The notes below the pieces were generated by a model. It did not search any database, was not told the origin of the DNA, and was given only the letters and a program-made list of their open reading frames with translations. From assembly GCA_032095175.1 (NCBI GenBank), contig DAMCZI010000022.1, positions 18,488-82,487 on the forward strand: a stretch of DNA of 64,000 nucleotides, written 5' to 3'. Position 1 is the first letter of the stretch, and each line of letters starts with the position of its first letter. Shown here piece by piece: positions 1-9,029 of the stretch. Both the position numbers and the translations under genes were made by a program. The DNA is from DAMCZI01 sp032095175. GTDB taxonomy: Bacteria > Bacillota > Clostridia > Clostridiales > Caloramatoraceae.

Positions 1-2
1 AT

Positions 3-131
3 GTTAATAATACAGAAACATATCAGCAGTGGAATGATATATATAATAAGGATGAGATTTCAAATGAAAATACTCAAATTCCTGAAAAGGAAGATGAAAA
101 TAAACCTGATGATAATAATTTCAGAATTTAA
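3..131 (+). CDS. C-terminal end of an unidentified protein (partial)
   Basis: An open frame enters from the left edge and stops with TAA at 129-131. The visible 42 residues are hydrophilic and low in complexity, rich in Asp, Glu, Asn, Lys and Pro (for example PEKEDENKPDDNN). Such tails occur on secreted or membrane proteins such as penicillin-binding proteins, but nothing here identifies the family. A strong terminator follows directly, which supports a real gene end. Confidence 0.5.
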   Translation, partial: VNNTETYQQWNDIYNKDEISNENTQIPEKEDENKPDDNNFRI

Positions 132-132
132 A

Positions 133-173
133 TAATTAAAACCCCCGAAAACCGGGGGTTTTAATTATTTTTT
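133..173 (+). terminator. Bidirectional Rho-independent terminator
   Basis: A perfect 14-bp stem (133-146 with 154-167) with a CCCCC/GGGGG core and a 7-nt loop is followed by seven T. It ends the rightward gene, and it overlaps the stop codon of the convergent aminotransferase, so it probably serves both strands. Confidence 0.85.
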
Positions 174-1337
174 CTTTATTGCATTTTCTATTCTTTCTAA
201 TCCTTGCTCTAAAATGCTTCTTGGACAGCCTATGTTTAATCTTAAAAAGCCTTTTCCCTCTTCTCCAAATGTTGAACCATCATTTAATGCAACCTTAGCT
301 TTTTCTATCATAAACTTGTTTAGTTCTGCATTTTCCATGCCAAGTCCTCTACAATCCAACCACATAAGATAGGTTCCCTGTGATTTTATCGCCTTTATCT
401 GAGGTATCCTTGATTCTATAAAATCTAAAGCAAAATCTCTATTCTCTTTGAGGTATTTAAGAAGCTCCTCAAGCCACTCCTCACCATAGCTATAGCACGC
501 CTCAAGAGCTACTCCTCCAATAAGGTTTGAGCCATCTATTCCAAGTCCCAGCATTGTATTTGTAAACCTTTCCATTAGAGTTTTGTTCGGAATAATCGCA
601 ATAGAAGCAGATAACCCTGCTACATTGAAGGTTTTACTTGGTGCAATACAGGTTACAGTAAAATCTGCAAATTCTTTTGATAATGATGCTATTGGAACGT
701 GCTTATTATTTTCAAATATTATATCTGAATGTATTTCATCTGAAACTACCATTACATTATATTTTCTGCAAAGCTCACCCAGTCTTAAGAGCTCATTGCT
801 TGTAAATACTCTTCCAATTGGATTATGAGGATTACACAGAAGCATCATTTTAACTCCGGATTGAAATTTTTTCTCTATATCATCAAAATCCATTTCATAT
901 CCACAATCTGAAGCTATTAATGGACTTTTCACTATTTCTCTGCCATTGCTTTCTATTACTCTGAAGAATGGAGGATATACAGGAGTTTGAATCAATATCT
1001 TATCTCCTGTATTTGTAAAAGCCAATATAGAAATAGCAAGTGATGAAACCACCCCAGGATTATTTTGTATCCATTCTGTTTCTATTTTCCATCCATGTCT
1101 TTTAAGAACCCAGTTTATTATTGATTCATAATAGGATTTCCCTCTGCCTGTGTATCCTAATACCCCATGTTCCAATCTCTTTTCTATTGCCCTTATTACC
1201 TCTTCAGGAGCTAAAAAATCCATATCTGCAACCCACATAGGAAGCAAATCAAAAGCTCCAAAACGCTCTTTAACAAAGTCCCATTTAAGACAATCAGTTC
1301 CTCTTCTTTCAACGATATTACCAAAATTATATTTCAT
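165..1337 (-). CDS. PLP-dependent aminotransferase, PatB/MalY (C-S lyase) family
   Basis: A 390-residue fold-type I PLP enzyme of the MalY/PatB group, whose members act as cystathionine beta-lyases or aminotransferases. Visible marks are the N-terminal PMWVADMDF segment, the SDEIHSD cofactor segment and the PLP-lysine motif APSKTFNVAGL near residue 230. Length fits the family. A GTG at 1346 lies inside the Shine-Dalgarno sequence GAGGTGAG, so the ATG at 1337 is preferred. The true substrate cannot be read from sequence; a C-S lyase role is inference. Confidence 0.85.
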   Translation of the reverse strand: MKYNFGNIVERRGTDCLKWDFVKERFGAFDLLPMWVADMDFLAPEEVIRAIEKRLEHGVLGYTGRGKSYYESIINWVLKRHGWKIETEWIQNNPGVVSSLAISILAFTNTGDKILIQTPVYPPFFRVIESNGREIVKSPLIASDCGYEMDFDDIEKKFQSGVKMMLLCNPHNPIGRVFTSNELLRLGELCRKYNVMVVSDEIHSDIIFENNKHVPIASLSKEFADFTVTCIAPSKTFNVAGLSASIAIIPNKTLMERFTNTMLGLGIDGSNLIGGVALEACYSYGEEWLEELLKYLKENRDFALDFIESRIPQIKAIKSQGTYLMWLDCRGLGMENAELNKFMIEKAKVALNDGSTFGEEGKGFLRLNIGCPRSILEQGLERIENAIKKK

Positions 1338-1370
1338 GCAACTCACCTCGCAAATAAGCTTTTTTCTTTA

Positions 1371-2318
1371 TTAAATCATTAATGCCGCTGCACCAAGAAC
1401 ACCTATGTCATCCCCTAATTCAGCCTTAACAACAGGGCAAACCTCCCATAAAGGCTGTAATGTTCTTTCTCTAACTACTTCCATTACTCTATCCTTAAGG
1501 ATATCCCACTGCTTTGACATACCTCCGCCTACAGCTATCCTATCAGGATTATAGAACATCATAATGTTTGATATCCCTATTCCAAGATAGAATGCTTCAT
1601 CATCCAATAATTTTTTAGCAACTTCATCGCCTCTTTTTGCTGCTCCAAAAACATGCTCCGCCTTAATAGGCTGCTCTCCTGCAATGTCCTTTATAATAGT
1701 ATTTTTACCCAATTCAACAGCCTCCCTTGCAATTCTTGCAAGACCTGTTCCAGATGCAAAAACCTCAAGACATCCATAATTTCCACAATTGCATTTTGGT
1801 CCCTTAAAATCTATTGTCGCATGTCCAACCTCAGCAGCATTGCAGTTTGTCCCACTATAAAGCTTTCCATCAATTATTACACCGCCGCCAATACCTGTGC
1901 TTATGGTCATATATACAAAGTTTTTAGTCCCCTTACCTGATCCAAATATGTATTCTCCAAGGGCTGCAGAATTTGCATCGTTGTTTAGCGCCACAGGAAT
2001 TCCAAATTCATCCTTCAATATTTGCACAACTGGAACCCTGTTCCATCCAGGAAGATTTGATGGGGATATAACAACTCCCTCAACAGGATCAAGTGGTCCC
2101 GGTGAACCTACACCAATTCCACAAATATCTTTAGCATTTAAAGAAGCCATTTCTAGTACATCATGTATACTCTTTTTAATCCTACCCAAAATAGCATCGG
2201 GGCCCTCAGATGCATTGGTTGGTATCTTTACGCTTTTTATTACCTTTCCATCCTCACTAACAAGCCCAGTGTTTATTTTAGTTCCTCCAAGATCAACAGC
2301 ACAAACTATTTTTCCCAT
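1371..2318 (-). CDS. glcK: ROK-family glucokinase
   Basis: A 315-residue ROK sugar kinase that phosphorylates glucose with ATP to feed glycolysis. It has the N-terminal phosphate-binding motif DLGGTKIN, the GVGSPGPLDP segment, the catalytic-region NNDANSAALGE, and the ROK zinc motif CNCGNYGCLEVFASG around residues 175-190. Length is normal. It lies just upstream of the aminotransferase on the same strand with a 33-bp gap, so the two may be co-transcribed. Glucose specificity rests on family resemblance. Confidence 0.88.
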   Translation of the reverse strand: MGKIVCAVDLGGTKINTGLVSEDGKVIKSVKIPTNASEGPDAILGRIKKSIHDVLEMASLNAKDICGIGVGSPGPLDPVEGVVISPSNLPGWNRVPVVQILKDEFGIPVALNNDANSAALGEYIFGSGKGTKNFVYMTISTGIGGGVIIDGKLYSGTNCNAAEVGHATIDFKGPKCNCGNYGCLEVFASGTGLARIAREAVELGKNTIIKDIAGEQPIKAEHVFGAAKRGDEVAKKLLDDEAFYLGIGISNIMMFYNPDRIAVGGGMSKQWDILKDRVMEVVRERTLQPLWEVCPVVKAELGDDIGVLGAAALMI

Positions 2319-2397
2319 GTCTACCCCTCCACATATTTTTTTCTTTCAACATCATTATACAACAATAGAGCAGTTTTTATCTGCTATTATTAACAAT

Positions 2398-3240
2398 TCA
2401 AATAGATTTTTTAGCATATACATCTATATTAAAATGGAGTGATGTTTCAAGAGATGCAATTTCATCAATTTTCTCTCTCATTTCACTTGTAATACTCCAA
2501 TAGTAAGGAGTCATAGAAATGAGATTTTTAGTATCTTCACTATCATCAATTTGAATGTTATACCTGATTTCCTGATGTTCTATACATTTAAATCCATCAA
2601 CTGCAGAATCCTTAACTTCATTCTTTCTAGCTTTTTCATATAATACTTCCTTCAATTCAAACAAATGCTCAATTCCAGGGGTAACTATAACAAGCTTACC
2701 ATCCTCTTTTAAAACGCGATAAAATTCCTTAGGATCCCCTGGCGCAAAATTTCTTATGACACAGTCAAATGCACCATCTAAAAAAGGTAAATTAAAGCTG
2801 CTTCCGACTGCAAGATGAATACTCTTATCCCTCTTTGCTGCATATTTAATAGCTGATTTTGAAATATCCATCCCATAGAAGTTAATCTGTGACCTGTTTT
2901 CTTCACCAGATAATTTTTCCTTCAGTTTTGAAATAAAATAGCCTTCTCCACACCCAGAATCCAATATATACTCAGCATTTTCATTTAACTGCTGTGATAT
3001 TATCCTATTTAATCCCTCAGAAAATTGAGCATAATATCCCTTATTCAAAAAATCCCTTCTACTTTCCATCATCTGCTTGTTATCACCTGGATCCTTTGTC
3101 TTCTTTTGATTTGCCAGCAAAAGATTTATATACCTCTTTTCAGAAATATCAAAGGTATGATTATTGGCACAGCTATAACTCTTCTCCTCTTCTACCAAAA
3201 CTTCTCCACACACAGGACATTTATATATCAAATTCTCCAA
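2398..3240 (-). CDS. rlmA: RlmA-type 23S rRNA (guanine-N1) methyltransferase
   Basis: A 280-residue SAM-dependent enzyme. The N-terminus carries a four-Cys/His zinc finger (CPVCG at about 9-13, then CANNHTF), followed by the family segment KRYINLLLANQKKTKDPGD. The Rossmann methyltransferase core begins with ILDSGCGEGYF. Known family members methylate G745 or G748 of 23S rRNA in hairpin 35; which base is modified here cannot be told. The start is TTG at 3240 behind GAGGAGGAAGAACT. Confidence 0.85.
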   Translation of the reverse strand: MENLIYKCPVCGEVLVEEEKSYSCANNHTFDISEKRYINLLLANQKKTKDPGDNKQMMESRRDFLNKGYYAQFSEGLNRIISQQLNENAEYILDSGCGEGYFISKLKEKLSGEENRSQINFYGMDISKSAIKYAAKRDKSIHLAVGSSFNLPFLDGAFDCVIRNFAPGDPKEFYRVLKEDGKLVIVTPGIEHLFELKEVLYEKARKNEVKDSAVDGFKCIEHQEIRYNIQIDDSEDTKNLISMTPYYWSITSEMREKIDEIASLETSLHFNIDVYAKKSI

Positions 3241-3252
3241 AGTTCTTCCTCC

Positions 3253-3771
3253 TCAGCATAATTTTAATGCAATACTATATTTGTACAGATATTCATTTTC
3301 CTCTTCATCAAAAATAGTTCCTAATAATTTTCCATTGTTCTTTTCTATAATTTTCTTTGAGGCTGTATTTTCAATATTACAAGTTAAAATTACTTCTTCC
3401 ATTCCTATCTCTACACACTTTTCCAATGCCAGTTTTAAAATCTGATAACCATAACCTCTTTTTCTACAATCCGGTGATATATCATAGCCTATATGACCAG
3501 CACATTCCACCTCTTGGTGTCTAATTCTCACTACGCCTACAACTTCTTCTTTATCAATTAACCAGAATGTTGAAGTTATAACCTCTCCTTGAGGCAAGTT
3601 GTTTCCCTTAGAATAATTATTCAAGTCGTTTAAATAATCCGAGAAATTTTCTAATGCTTTTTTATATTTATTAAAATAATGCTCATCCTTTATTTTTCTA
3701 TACGCTAAAGGATAATTTTCAAAACTCTTTTGATATTTTTTATTAGGCTTAACTAAAAATAATTCCTTCAC
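3253..3771 (-). CDS. GNAT-family N-acetyltransferase
   Basis: A 172-residue single-domain GNAT protein. The acetyl-CoA site is seen as IGYDISPDCRKRGYGYQILKL (about residues 94-114), followed by a typical strand TCNIENTASKKIIEKNNG. The first 60 residues are a lysine/tyrosine-rich extension. The start is GTG at 3771, placed behind GGAGG at suitable spacing. It ends 13 bp before the rRNA methyltransferase start, so the two are likely an operon. Substrate unknown. Confidence 0.8.
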   Translation of the reverse strand: MKELFLVKPNKKYQKSFENYPLAYRKIKDEHYFNKYKKALENFSDYLNDLNNYSKGNNLPQGEVITSTFWLIDKEEVVGVVRIRHQEVECAGHIGYDISPDCRKRGYGYQILKLALEKCVEIGMEEVILTCNIENTASKKIIEKNNGKLLGTIFDEEENEYLYKYSIALKLC

Positions 3772-3831
3772 AGATTTTCCTCCATTTTGTATACTCTTCG
3801 CAAAAGTCTATTGTGATATACCTATTGAAAG

Positions 3832-4695
3832 TTATTGATTTTTCATGATGATATCATAGGCCATTGCATTTAAAGAATCTCTACTCACCTTTTGTATATC
3901 TACTATGTATTTTTGAATGTCCAAGGTATTAAATGCCTGTTTTTCAATATTAGCACGTTTATAGAAATATTCAAGCAGGCCATTTCTGTCACAAACATTA
4001 TTGTGCAAACCATAATCTGAATTTTTTACATATTCAATCATGAAATCAATCCAATCCAGATATAAATCATAATTATCAGATAATCTTTCAGATGCTATTT
4101 TATCAATAATACCTTTTATATCATCTGTATACAGATGAAAAACAATTGGATTTAACGGTCTTAAAATATCAATTATTTCAGCGATAAATTCAGAAATCAT
4201 TTCAGAATTACTGCTAGTAAAACGCAGCAATTCATTGATAATATGCTGGAATAAAACACTTTCAAAAATATAAACCTCATCATTTTGTACCGCTTCCTCA
4301 ACAAAATCTGTTATTCTTTTTTTCATCAACATTTTAAAATCGTTATAATTGAATCTGCCCTCATACACTTGATAATCCATTAACTTATTTTTCAAATCTA
4401 AATAGTTATTAAAATTAGGATAATACAACATATAATAATCATCTATTTTCTTAGAAAATGTTGTTATCCTTTGTATTTGAGTGGGAAATTCATTTTTTAA
4501 TTGATTCAATTCTTCTTCAGTCAAAACAGACATAAATCTAAAATCACAGGGATTCTCATACGGATTATCCAAATCTGCCTCAAGAAACACCTGTGAATTT
4601 ATCCCACTATCTATAAGGTTATCATTTAAAATCCAAGCAGTTGTTGATTTCCCACATCCATGTATTCCTTCAAAATCAATAAATTTTGTATTCAT
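3832..4695 (-). CDS. P-loop nucleotide/nucleoside kinase-like protein
   Basis: A 287-residue protein with a Walker A motif at the N-terminus (FEGIHGCGKSTTAW, about residues 8-21), as in thymidylate kinases and deoxynucleoside kinases. A lid-like basic segment is not obvious and the remainder is rich in Asp, Asn and Tyr. Thymidylate-kinase-like proteins of this size are often found in accessory islands, so a small-molecule kinase role is plausible but unproven. Confidence 0.55.
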   Translation of the reverse strand: MNTKFIDFEGIHGCGKSTTAWILNDNLIDSGINSQVFLEADLDNPYENPCDFRFMSVLTEEELNQLKNEFPTQIQRITTFSKKIDDYYMLYYPNFNNYLDLKNKLMDYQVYEGRFNYNDFKMLMKKRITDFVEEAVQNDEVYIFESVLFQHIINELLRFTSSNSEMISEFIAEIIDILRPLNPIVFHLYTDDIKGIIDKIASERLSDNYDLYLDWIDFMIEYVKNSDYGLHNNVCDRNGLLEYFYKRANIEKQAFNTLDIQKYIVDIQKVSRDSLNAMAYDIIMKNQ

Positions 4696-4875
4696 TGCCC
4701 CACCCCATTTATATAAATTATTTTATACTTTGCAATTAGTTATATACCCTGGCCATTTCAAGGATAATTATAACATAAGTAAAACATATACACACTTTCC
4801 CTAAAATGTATAATTTCATATATGTCAATACTTTATTCAATTATTTTGTGGTAACCGAATAAATACACAATCATC

Positions 4876-4974
4876 TCAATATTTCATACCCAAATCATAA
4901 AATCCAAACGATTCATAAAATTTGATCGCATTTGTATTTTACATTGTTACTTCAAGTGTCATAGGTAAAGATCT
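4876..4974 (-). pseudogene. Remnant of a GNAT acetyltransferase C-terminus
   Basis: In one minus-strand frame the DNA reads MTLEVTM, then a TAA stop, then NTNAIKFYESFGFYDLGMKY and a stop. This matches the usual end of a GNAT fold (L-E-V followed by N-x-x-A-I-x-F-Y-E-x-x-G-F) broken by an in-frame stop at 4939-4941. No upstream coding part remains. The rest of the 4696-5127 gap is AT-rich DNA with no supported gene. Confidence 0.6.
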
Positions 4975-5127
4975 AGTTTATAATTATTTCAATATAATCA
5001 TATTTGCTTTTATAACTTTTATCAGCATTACTGTACTATTGCTGTAAAATAGAAATAAACTTCTCAAAAATTCAATAGACAAAACTAAATTTATGTATAA
5101 AATAAAAGAGTTCCATAAGGAACTCCT

Positions 5128-5736
5128 TTATTTCAAATTAAATTGTGCTTTCAAAGCCATCTTGCCACCTGAAAAAGTGCAATTCATATTGGAACCATCA
5201 CTGTTAATCCATGAATACATAGTTGATTCGATATCCATTAACTTGGTTTGTGACATAATTTGTCCTTCGCCCAATATACCTTTAGCCTGATTATATGACA
5301 TGCCTTCTTTAACTTGATTATATTTTTCAAGAGTAACTTTGGCATCCGTAGAATCCAGTCCAAGTTGCGCTTTACCAGTTACAACATCATTTTGTATTGT
5401 TACATTCATGTTGCTAATCCCTTGTCCATTCCATGAGTACATTGCTGTCTTTATTCCACCTAACTCAGAAGAACTCTCCTCTGTACCTTTTCCCAATATG
5501 GCTTCAACATCAGCTAACTTAGCACCCATTTTGATTTTGAGAAAATTTTCATAGGTTATCTTAGTACCTTCCTCTTTCTTAGTGTTCTCAACAGTTGTTG
5601 CTGATTTATTAGAATTAGTATTTACTGTTTTTTTATCACTTCCACCACCTGATCCAATAGCAATAGCAATCACAATAATAACAATAACCCATAACCACCA
5701 CTTTTTATAAAACGGCTTTTTAATTTTTGTTTCCAT
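5128..5736 (-). CDS. Membrane-anchored protein with two BLIP/DUF3862-like repeats
   Basis: A 202-residue protein. Residues about 10-30 form one membrane segment (WWLWVIVIIVIAIAIG), followed by a Ser/Thr/Asn/Lys linker. Two tandem repeats of about 65 residues follow, each with a pattern of small helices then (A/T)MYSW near its end. This layout fits the SmpA/BLIP-like fold (DUF3862), which often mediates protein binding at the cell surface. The start at 5736 is chosen because GGAGGTG lies 5 nt upstream. Partner unknown. Confidence 0.6.
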   Translation of the reverse strand: METKIKKPFYKKWWLWVIVIIVIAIAIGSGGGSDKKTVNTNSNKSATTVENTKKEEGTKITYENFLKIKMGAKLADVEAILGKGTEESSSELGGIKTAMYSWNGQGISNMNVTIQNDVVTGKAQLGLDSTDAKVTLEKYNQVKEGMSYNQAKGILGEGQIMSQTKLMDIESTMYSWINSDGSNMNCTFSGGKMALKAQFNLK

Positions 5737-5842
5737 ATTGACACCTCCTTGATTGTATTTCGTGTACAATATTATATTCTACATATACCACCAATTTCCT
5801 TTATAGAAAATTGTAATCTTTTGTCGATTATTGATAATAATA

Positions 5843-5870
5843 GAAGCACCTACTGTTAAGTAAGTGCTTC
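5843..5870 (-). terminator. Hairpin downstream of the small membrane protein gene
   Basis: GAAGCAC and GTGCTTC pair, extended by TACT/AGTA around a 4-nt loop with one mismatch. It lies about 45 bp past the stop of the leftward gene at 5914-6300. There is only a weak T run, so termination is plausible rather than certain. Confidence 0.45.
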
Positions 5871-5913
5871 ATAAATATGTACCATAAATATAGTTGTAAA
5901 ATATAGATTATAT

Positions 5914-6300
5914 TTATGAAATATTATTATCAGCTTGGTTAGTGTTGCTAATTTCTACTACCTTCTTTAACTTTGCATAACCTACGAAGCTTAGTATTAT
6001 TGAAGGTACTAAGAATATAAGATATAAGATAAAAATAACTCCAGCTACTGAATATAAAATACCTCCTGTTAATGCAAAGCCCCTTTTGTTTGAAAAATAT
6101 CCAACCCAATTAAATATTACTGCTAAAACTACTAAAATCATATGTGGTGTAACTAGTGCAGTTGCAATAGCCCTTCCAGCAGCTTCTGCTGCATCCTTAC
6201 TTTCAGCAATTCCACCTCCAAAATACACTATAAGATATATAGCATATATGGATCCTAGTATTGCCGAAATTAGTAAAAGTTTAGAATGCTTAGCTTTCAT
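5914..6300 (-). CDS. Small multi-pass membrane protein
   Basis: A 128-residue hydrophobic protein with about four membrane segments (about 8-31, 45-70 and two in 75-112) and a short polar C-terminal tail. Hydrophobic loops carry Gly/Ala pairs. No catalytic motif is seen and the family is not recognised with certainty. It is preceded by a good ribosome site and flanked by hairpins. Confidence 0.65.
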   Translation of the reverse strand: MKAKHSKLLLISAILGSIYAIYLIVYFGGGIAESKDAAEAAGRAIATALVTPHMILVVLAVIFNWVGYFSNKRGFALTGGILYSVAGVIFILYLIFLVPSIILSFVGYAKLKKVVEISNTNQADNNIS

Positions 6301-6636
6301 ATTATCCCCCTTTTCTACTAATTCTTACAACTATATCCTAATTTCGATTATATAGTAATTTTTCATAATGTTCAACTTTTTATAACCAATTTTTTCTAAA
6401 GAAATTATATAATATTTTTTGAATTACATAAGCCACCGCGAATGCGGTTTCATTCAATTAACACATATAGTTATCATCGACTATATATGTTAATTTGCTA
6501 TCTCTTATAATACAGGTTATAATATTGGTTTTTGTAACTTTTTATTGGCATTGCTGTATAGCAATAATTATAAATTAAAAGTTACTAATCAATATTAATA
6601 GTTCTTAATCAAATCCATAAGTGTTTACAGTTCTAA
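6301..6636. other. Gene-free gap with hairpins
   Basis: There is no supported gene. Three hairpins are visible: a GC-rich ACCGC/GCGGT stem at 6435-6448, a 15-bp stem with one mismatch at 6456-6495, and ATTGCT/AGCAAT at about 6552-6567. The last resembles DNA near 5020-5030. They could be terminators or remnants of small repeats. Confidence 0.4.
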
Positions 6637-7413
6637 TTATAATCCAAGCAGTTGCTTTTTCTTTGCATCAAATTCTTCTTGAGTGATAATTCCTTCATCT
6701 AACAATCTTTTGTATTTTAGTATTTCATCAGCATTAGATAAAGTAGCAGCATTATTATTATTTTCAAGCAATGATTCTTGGCTATTACAAATCAATTGTA
6801 ATACTGATAAACATTCCTGTGCTGAATTGTATAAAGTTTTATATGTTGAGCTTTCCTTTTTAGTTGCAATTGTCAAAAAATTAATATAGACTACTGGATT
6901 ATTTATACTATTCACAGTAATTTTTATTTTCAAACTATTGCACACTGATTTACTTTTCTTCTCTCCAGTTACTCCGCCAACAACAGCACCTACACCTCCA
7001 AATAATACTCCACCAGCTACAGCCCTACCTAATCCCCCTTTAGTAATAGATTCTCCATCTTCTAATAGTTCAAAATCAACAATATCGCTATAATTATAAA
7101 CTTTTGGGTTTTTCTTCTTACCTAAAAAACCATCCGGAATAAGCCATTTCTTTTGATTATCATCAAATTCTATAAACGTACCAATTTTTTTTGTAGCATT
7201 AAACAAACTAATTTCTTCAGAATTAGCTTCATAGACACTCATTGCAGCCTTAATATCTTCCACTGTCATTTTATTAATCGGTACTAAGGTTTTAAAGCCA
7301 CATTTATTAAAACAGTCAGAACATAATAATTGTTTGTCAGCAATTTTAAAATGGTTAAAGCCAACTTCTTTATGACAAACCGAACATTCGCCTTTTGAAC
7401 CGAAAAGCCCCAT
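6637..7413 (-). CDS. Zinc-finger (DUF4428-like) protein with C-terminal SHOCT-like domain
   Basis: A 258-residue protein. The N-terminus has a four-cysteine finger (CSVCHKE ... CSDCFNKC, residues 8-38). The middle holds a PH-like region and a glycine-rich hydrophobic stretch (GRAVAGGVLFGGVGAVVGG). The last 30 residues (ADEILKYKRLLDEGIITQEE) match the SHOCT oligomerisation motif. The start at 7413 follows AAAGGGGGA. Such proteins are common near phage and accessory genes; the function is unknown. Confidence 0.7.
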   Translation of the reverse strand: MGLFGSKGECSVCHKEVGFNHFKIADKQLLCSDCFNKCGFKTLVPINKMTVEDIKAAMSVYEANSEEISLFNATKKIGTFIEFDDNQKKWLIPDGFLGKKKNPKVYNYSDIVDFELLEDGESITKGGLGRAVAGGVLFGGVGAVVGGVTGEKKSKSVCNSLKIKITVNSINNPVVYINFLTIATKKESSTYKTLYNSAQECLSVLQLICNSQESLLENNNNAATLSNADEILKYKRLLDEGIITQEEFDAKKKQLLGL

Positions 7414-7834
7414 TTTATATCCCCCTTTAATTAGTTTTAACATTTATATTGTTCTACACTAATATAATTATTCCTCCTTATTTTGTAAAACTATCATATA
7501 AATACATTATATATATCAATATAGCACACATAACCCATAGTTCAGTTCATAGTTGGCTTCTGCTAGAAATAATTGTCAACAATCGTTAATATTATTAAAA
7601 TCTGAAATTGATAATAATACTTAATATAATAGATCAGGGACTCAACCGTCCCTTGGCAGATAATCACCTTAGTCCCACCTTTACCACATATGTACATTTA
7701 TATTCCATATTGCTATAATTATTTTAATGAACAATATAAATGCTGCAATAAGATATTTTTAATTTATATAAAATTATTTATTATAAGTCACAAGTGTTTA
7801 TATCATAAATTTATCAAAAGGGGGATTGTTACAC
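7414..7834. other. AT-rich intergenic gap
   Basis: No supported gene. A short GC-richer patch near 7636-7690 has the stem GGGAC/GTCCC, and on the minus strand a short frame reads GKGGTKVIICQGT, which may be gene debris. The right end carries the ribosome site of the next gene. Confidence 0.3.
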
Positions 7835-8383
7835 ATGATTGAAGGAAAAAATATCAACTTGAGGTTGATAAGAAAAGAGGATCTTGATGAGATACTTGAG
7901 TTAGGAAACAATTTAGCAAACAGGGGTGAATTTCTCGGTTTAGAATTAGCTTCAGAAGTTTCAATGAAAAAGCATTTTGATGAAACTGGATATTGGAATA
8001 AAGATTTTGGGAAAATGGCGATTACAGATAAAGCCGGAAACATACTTGGAGATATTATATTCTTTAGGGGTATGAAAGGGTGTGAAGGTTATGAGATTGG
8101 GTATCAAATATACAGACAAGAGAATAGAGGAAAAGGATATATAACAGAAGCTTTAAAATTGTTTTCTGCATATCTATTTGAGTTAAGGCCAATTAATAGG
8201 TTGGAAATCTGTGTTTTTAACAACAATATACCTAGCAGAAGAGTTGCCGAAAAATGTGGTTATGTATACGAAGGTACAATGAGACAAGCCTATTTTGCTC
8301 GAGGAAAATACCATGATCTTCAATTATTTTCTATTTTAAAAGAAGAATGTCCATTGCTTAATGAATTGGTTAAAAAATTTTGA
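7835..8383 (+). CDS. GNAT acetyltransferase, RimJ/RimL-like
   Basis: A 182-residue acetyltransferase of the ribosomal-protein-modifying RimJ/L shape: opening INLRLIRKEDLDEI, the acetyl-CoA loop RQENRGKGYITEALKL (about 98-113) and the ending RVAEKCGYVYEGTMRQAYF. The ATG at 7835 is preferred over TTG at 7826 because of its spacing from AAGGGGG. It is the last intact host gene before the left prophage junction. Substrate unknown; RimL-like enzymes also act on antibiotics and metabolites. Confidence 0.8.
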   Translation: MIEGKNINLRLIRKEDLDEILELGNNLANRGEFLGLELASEVSMKKHFDETGYWNKDFGKMAITDKAGNILGDIIFFRGMKGCEGYEIGYQIYRQENRGKGYITEALKLFSAYLFELRPINRLEICVFNNNIPSRRVAEKCGYVYEGTMRQAYFARGKYHDLQLFSILKEECPLLNELVKKF

Positions 8384-8390
8384 GTAAAAT

Positions 8391-8492
8391 AAACAATTAA
8401 CCTTCAATAATGATAATACAATTAATATAGACAAAGTGTATCGCAAAGTTAAATTTGATTTAGATTCTGAAAAAATAATTGATAATAAATAA
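8391..8492 (+). pseudogene. Possible gene fragment beside the left prophage junction
   Basis: A short plus-strand frame ends with DKVYRKVKFDLDSEKIIDNK and TAA at 8490-8492. It has a coding-like alternation of charged and hydrophobic residues but no start or ribosome site. It may be the end of a deleted gene. A further 48-codon frame (8499-8645) runs through the junction repeat and shares its last 20 residues with the circular-form recombinase tail. Confidence 0.25.
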
Positions 8493-8582
8493 GTCCTCAT
8501 GTTTTGTGAATATAGGAATTTGGTAGGTATATATAACAGACAAGATAATAGAATTATTGCTAACCAGAATTTTGGGCATAAA

Positions 8583-8597
8583 AATGGAGCAGGTAAC
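8583..8597 (+). repeat. Left prophage attachment core (attL)
   Basis: AATGGAGCAGGTAAC is identical to 41530-41544. It equals the CCA end, discriminator, acceptor 3' strand and first T-stem bases of the tRNA-Gly gene at the other junction. Prophage genes begin just to its right, so this is the left product of integration. Confidence 0.9.
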
Positions 8598-8648
8598 TCG
8601 TACCATATCTTATGTACAACCTCTTTAGAAGATTATAGAAGATAATAT

Positions 8649-8680
8649 AAATAGCTCGAGCATGTATACTCGAGCTATTT
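8649..8680 (+). terminator. Terminator that would end the recombinase gene in the circular phage
   Basis: A perfect 12-bp stem (8649-8660 with 8669-8680, core TAGCTCGAG) with an 8-nt loop. In the circular phage the recombinase frame would stop with TAA at 8643-8645, four bases before this stem. In the integrated state the hairpin is separated from that gene. It may also serve the convergent minus-strand gene at 8718. Confidence 0.7.
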
Positions 8681-8717
8681 ATTAGTTAAGTAACATTAAT
8701 TTAAAAACATTTTCAGT

Positions 8718-8975
8718 TTAAAATATTTCAATGAAAGTATCAAGAAATTTTTTAATTGTCCTGACAGTTTTTTTCTCCAAGAAATCATTTTTATTTGCGT
8801 TTGCTTTTTCTAACTCACCTAATAAAAATTTCTTATCATTAGGCAGAGCATCTTCTATTTCTTTAAATATTATATCATATCTTTTGTAAGCTTTTTGAAT
8901 TTGAGGATCATTATATAAATTTTCCGAATACTCTTCACTAAATTTGTAGCAAAATTCTTCAACAGTGCTTTCCAT
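8718..8975 (-). CDS. Small acidic phage protein under a LexA-box promoter
   Basis: An 85-residue charged, helical protein of unrecognised family. ATG at 8975 follows CGGAGGT at 8-nt spacing. Its promoter contains a LexA-type box, so the gene should be damage-inducible. In circular phage DNA it would face the recombinase gene across attP. That position suits an excision-related factor, but no recombination-directionality motif is known to prove it. Confidence 0.7.
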   Translation of the reverse strand: MESTVEEFCYKFSEEYSENLYNDPQIQKAYKRYDIIFKEIEDALPNDKKFLLGELEKANANKNDFLEKKTVRTIKKFLDTFIEIF

Positions 8976-9029
8976 AAACAAATACCTCCGCTTTAAATGA
9001 TTGAATTTGTAGAGATTGATAACATCTCT

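Noticed and set aside
8499..8645. 48-codon plus-strand frame crossing the left attachment core
   Set aside because: No ribosome site, and it is explained as chance reading of host DNA joined to the true 3' end of the circular-form recombinase gene.
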